6,672 nucleotides of DNA from Candidatus Brevefilum sp. Lineage in GTDB: Bacteria; Chloroflexota; Anaerolineae; Anaerolineales; Anaerolineaceae. The stretch's first letter is position 1. Each line of letters begins with the position of its first letter. The translations under genes were made by a program, and so were the position numbers. Positions 5,958 to 6,672 of this stretch are shown here, in pieces. A model generated the notes under the pieces. That model saw only the letters and a program-made list of their open reading frames with translations, was not told the DNA's origin and ran no database searches. The stretch lies in contig SLIC01000017.1 in assembly GCA_007135845.1 (NCBI GenBank), forward strand, positions 1 through 6,672. The letters run 5' to 3'.

Positions 5958-6542
5958 ATGAAAGTACTACTTATCAAAGATGTTTACAAATTAGGAAGAG
6001 CAGGGGAGATAAAAAAGGTCGCTGCGGGATATGGTCGGAATTACCTGATTCCCCAGGGACTTGCCATCCCCGCAACCCGGGGAGCCATGCAGCAAGCCGA
6101 GCGGATCAGCGTCAAAGCGACAGAACGCCGAGCAGCACTCAATGAAGAGCTGGGTGATATTGCTGAAGTCCTCAACGGCAAAATTATTACTTATCCCGTT
6201 AAAGCAGGTGAAACTGGACGTTTATATGGTTCCGTAAGCAATGAAGAAATCATTAAGACCATTGCAGCAAATTACGAAATCGAGCTTGAAAAACGTCAGG
6301 TTGAGACAGAACCCATTCGCCAGTTGGGCACCTTCACTGTGCCAATTCACCTGACGATGGACCTCGTTCCCGAGATCACCGTAATCGTTCACCGCGAAGG
6401 CGAACCGCCAGTCGACGAGGAAGAAGAAGCTGAAGCCGAAGAAGCAGTCGAAGTTGCTGATGAGGTTCTTGATGAGGTTGTAGCGCCTGAAGAGGTAATT
6501 GAAGAAGAAGAAGAAACACCCCAGGAGTTAACAGAAGAATAA
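5958..6542 (+). CDS. rplI: 50S ribosomal protein L9 (bL9) with long acidic C-terminal extension, 194 aa
   Basis: This protein binds 23S rRNA at the base of the L1 stalk in the large subunit. The N-terminal RNA-binding domain has the hallmark pattern MKVLLIKDVYKLGRAGEI, then GYGRNYLIPQGLA (24-36). A connecting helix (about 42-75) and the C-terminal domain with GETGRLYGSVSNEEI (84-98) follow. The normal fold ends near residue 146. Bacterial L9 is usually about 148-150 aa, so roughly 48 residues are extra. That tail holds 25 Asp/Glu and no Lys or Arg. The ATG at 5958 is supported by AAAGGG (5944-5949), eight bases away. An in-frame TTG at 5937 would add seven residues before the conserved N-terminus and was rejected. 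The gene is divergent from the mutase operon. In many bacteria rplI sits beside rpsR or dnaB; neither is in the window. Confidence 0.96.
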   Translation: MKVLLIKDVYKLGRAGEIKKVAAGYGRNYLIPQGLAIPATRGAMQQAERISVKATERRAALNEELGDIAEVLNGKIITYPVKAGETGRLYGSVSNEEIIKTIAANYEIELEKRQVETEPIRQLGTFTVPIHLTMDLVPEITVIVHREGEPPVDEEEEAEAEEAVEVADEVLDEVVAPEEVIEEEEETPQELTEE

Positions 6543-6583
6543 ATTTTCTTTCCTGAGTTGATCTCAGAATCGCATTAAAAAGC

Positions 6584-6626
6584 AGACCGGCCTGTGTAAG
6601 CTCATAACAACAGGTCGGTTTCCTTT
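6584..6626 (+). terminator. Likely rplI terminator
   Basis: AGACCGGCCTGT (6584-6595) pairs with ACAGGTCGGTTT (6610-6621) over 12 positions, including two G-U pairs, around a 14-base loop. TTTCCTTT (6619-6626) follows as a moderately U-rich run. It lies 41 bases past the rplI stop. A smaller hairpin CTGAG-TTGAT-CTCAG (6553-6567) precedes it. The stem is good and the U-tract imperfect. Confidence 0.65.
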
Positions 6627-6672
6627 AGCGTAGCTCGCTTTGAGCAGCACAGCAGCCTGCTAGGAGAAATGC

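Noticed and set aside
5759..5977. 72-codon minus-strand open frame in the mutase/rplI gap
   Set aside because: It overlaps the rplI start, has no family signature and no ribosome binding site, and the same region holds promoter-like sequence.
6662..6671. AGGAG followed by ATG at the window end, a possible next gene (dnaB often follows rplI)
   Set aside because: Only two bases separate AGGAG from the ATG, which is too short, and just one codon plus one base is visible.

Overview
The window looks like a stretch of chromosome from an anaerobic, peptide- or amino-acid-using bacterium, most likely a Chloroflexota (Anaerolineae-type) lineage. This is an inference from gene content and protein style: a split methylmalonyl-CoA mutase next to its epimerase, a stand-alone cytoplasmic cyclophilin, a ribosomal protein L9 with a long acidic tail, moderate GC, and AGGAG-type ribosome binding sites. 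It is not a proof. There are eight protein genes, one of them cut by the window edge. I see no RNA genes, mobile elements or CRISPR arrays. No gene-free stretch exceeds about 255 bases.

Left part (1-2825). A partial minus-strand gene for an SsnA-type amidohydrolase (1-404) is transcribed divergently from a plus-strand set: a DUF309 protein (581-958), pyroglutamyl-peptidase I (958-1566) and an M24 / Xaa-Pro-peptidase-like protein (1638-2825). The 176-base divergent region carries two back-to-back extended -10 boxes that share the same 10-mer, plus a 7-bp-arm palindrome at the -35 position of the rightward promoter. DUF309 and pcp overlap by one base (TAATG), so they are probably translationally coupled. 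The two peptidases suit salvage of pyroglutamate-blocked and proline-containing peptides.

Middle (2826-5703). A long hairpin at 2850-2916 separates the convergent M24 and cyclophilin genes and can act as a terminator. Three minus-strand genes follow: cyclophilin PPIase (2939-3457), methylmalonyl-CoA epimerase (3588-3995) and the catalytic large chain of methylmalonyl-CoA mutase (4012-5703). Mutase and epimerase lie 16 bases apart, mutase first, and form an operon ending in a candidate terminator at 3519-3549. Together they interconvert (S)-methylmalonyl-CoA, (R)-methylmalonyl-CoA and succinyl-CoA, as in propionyl-CoA metabolism. The B12-binding small chain that the mutase needs is not in the window.

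Right part (5704-6672). A 254-base divergent region holds a good candidate promoter for rplI (ribosomal protein L9, 5958-6542), which ends in a strongly acidic C-terminal extension and is followed by a hairpin terminator. The last 46 bases hold no gene that can be supported.

Most of the window is ordinary housekeeping and catabolic sequence. I found no convincing undescribed system. The points most worth a second look are the acidic L9 tail, the mutase without its cobalamin chain, the symmetric divergent promoters, and the SsnA homologue with its selenium/molybdenum-hydroxylase association.
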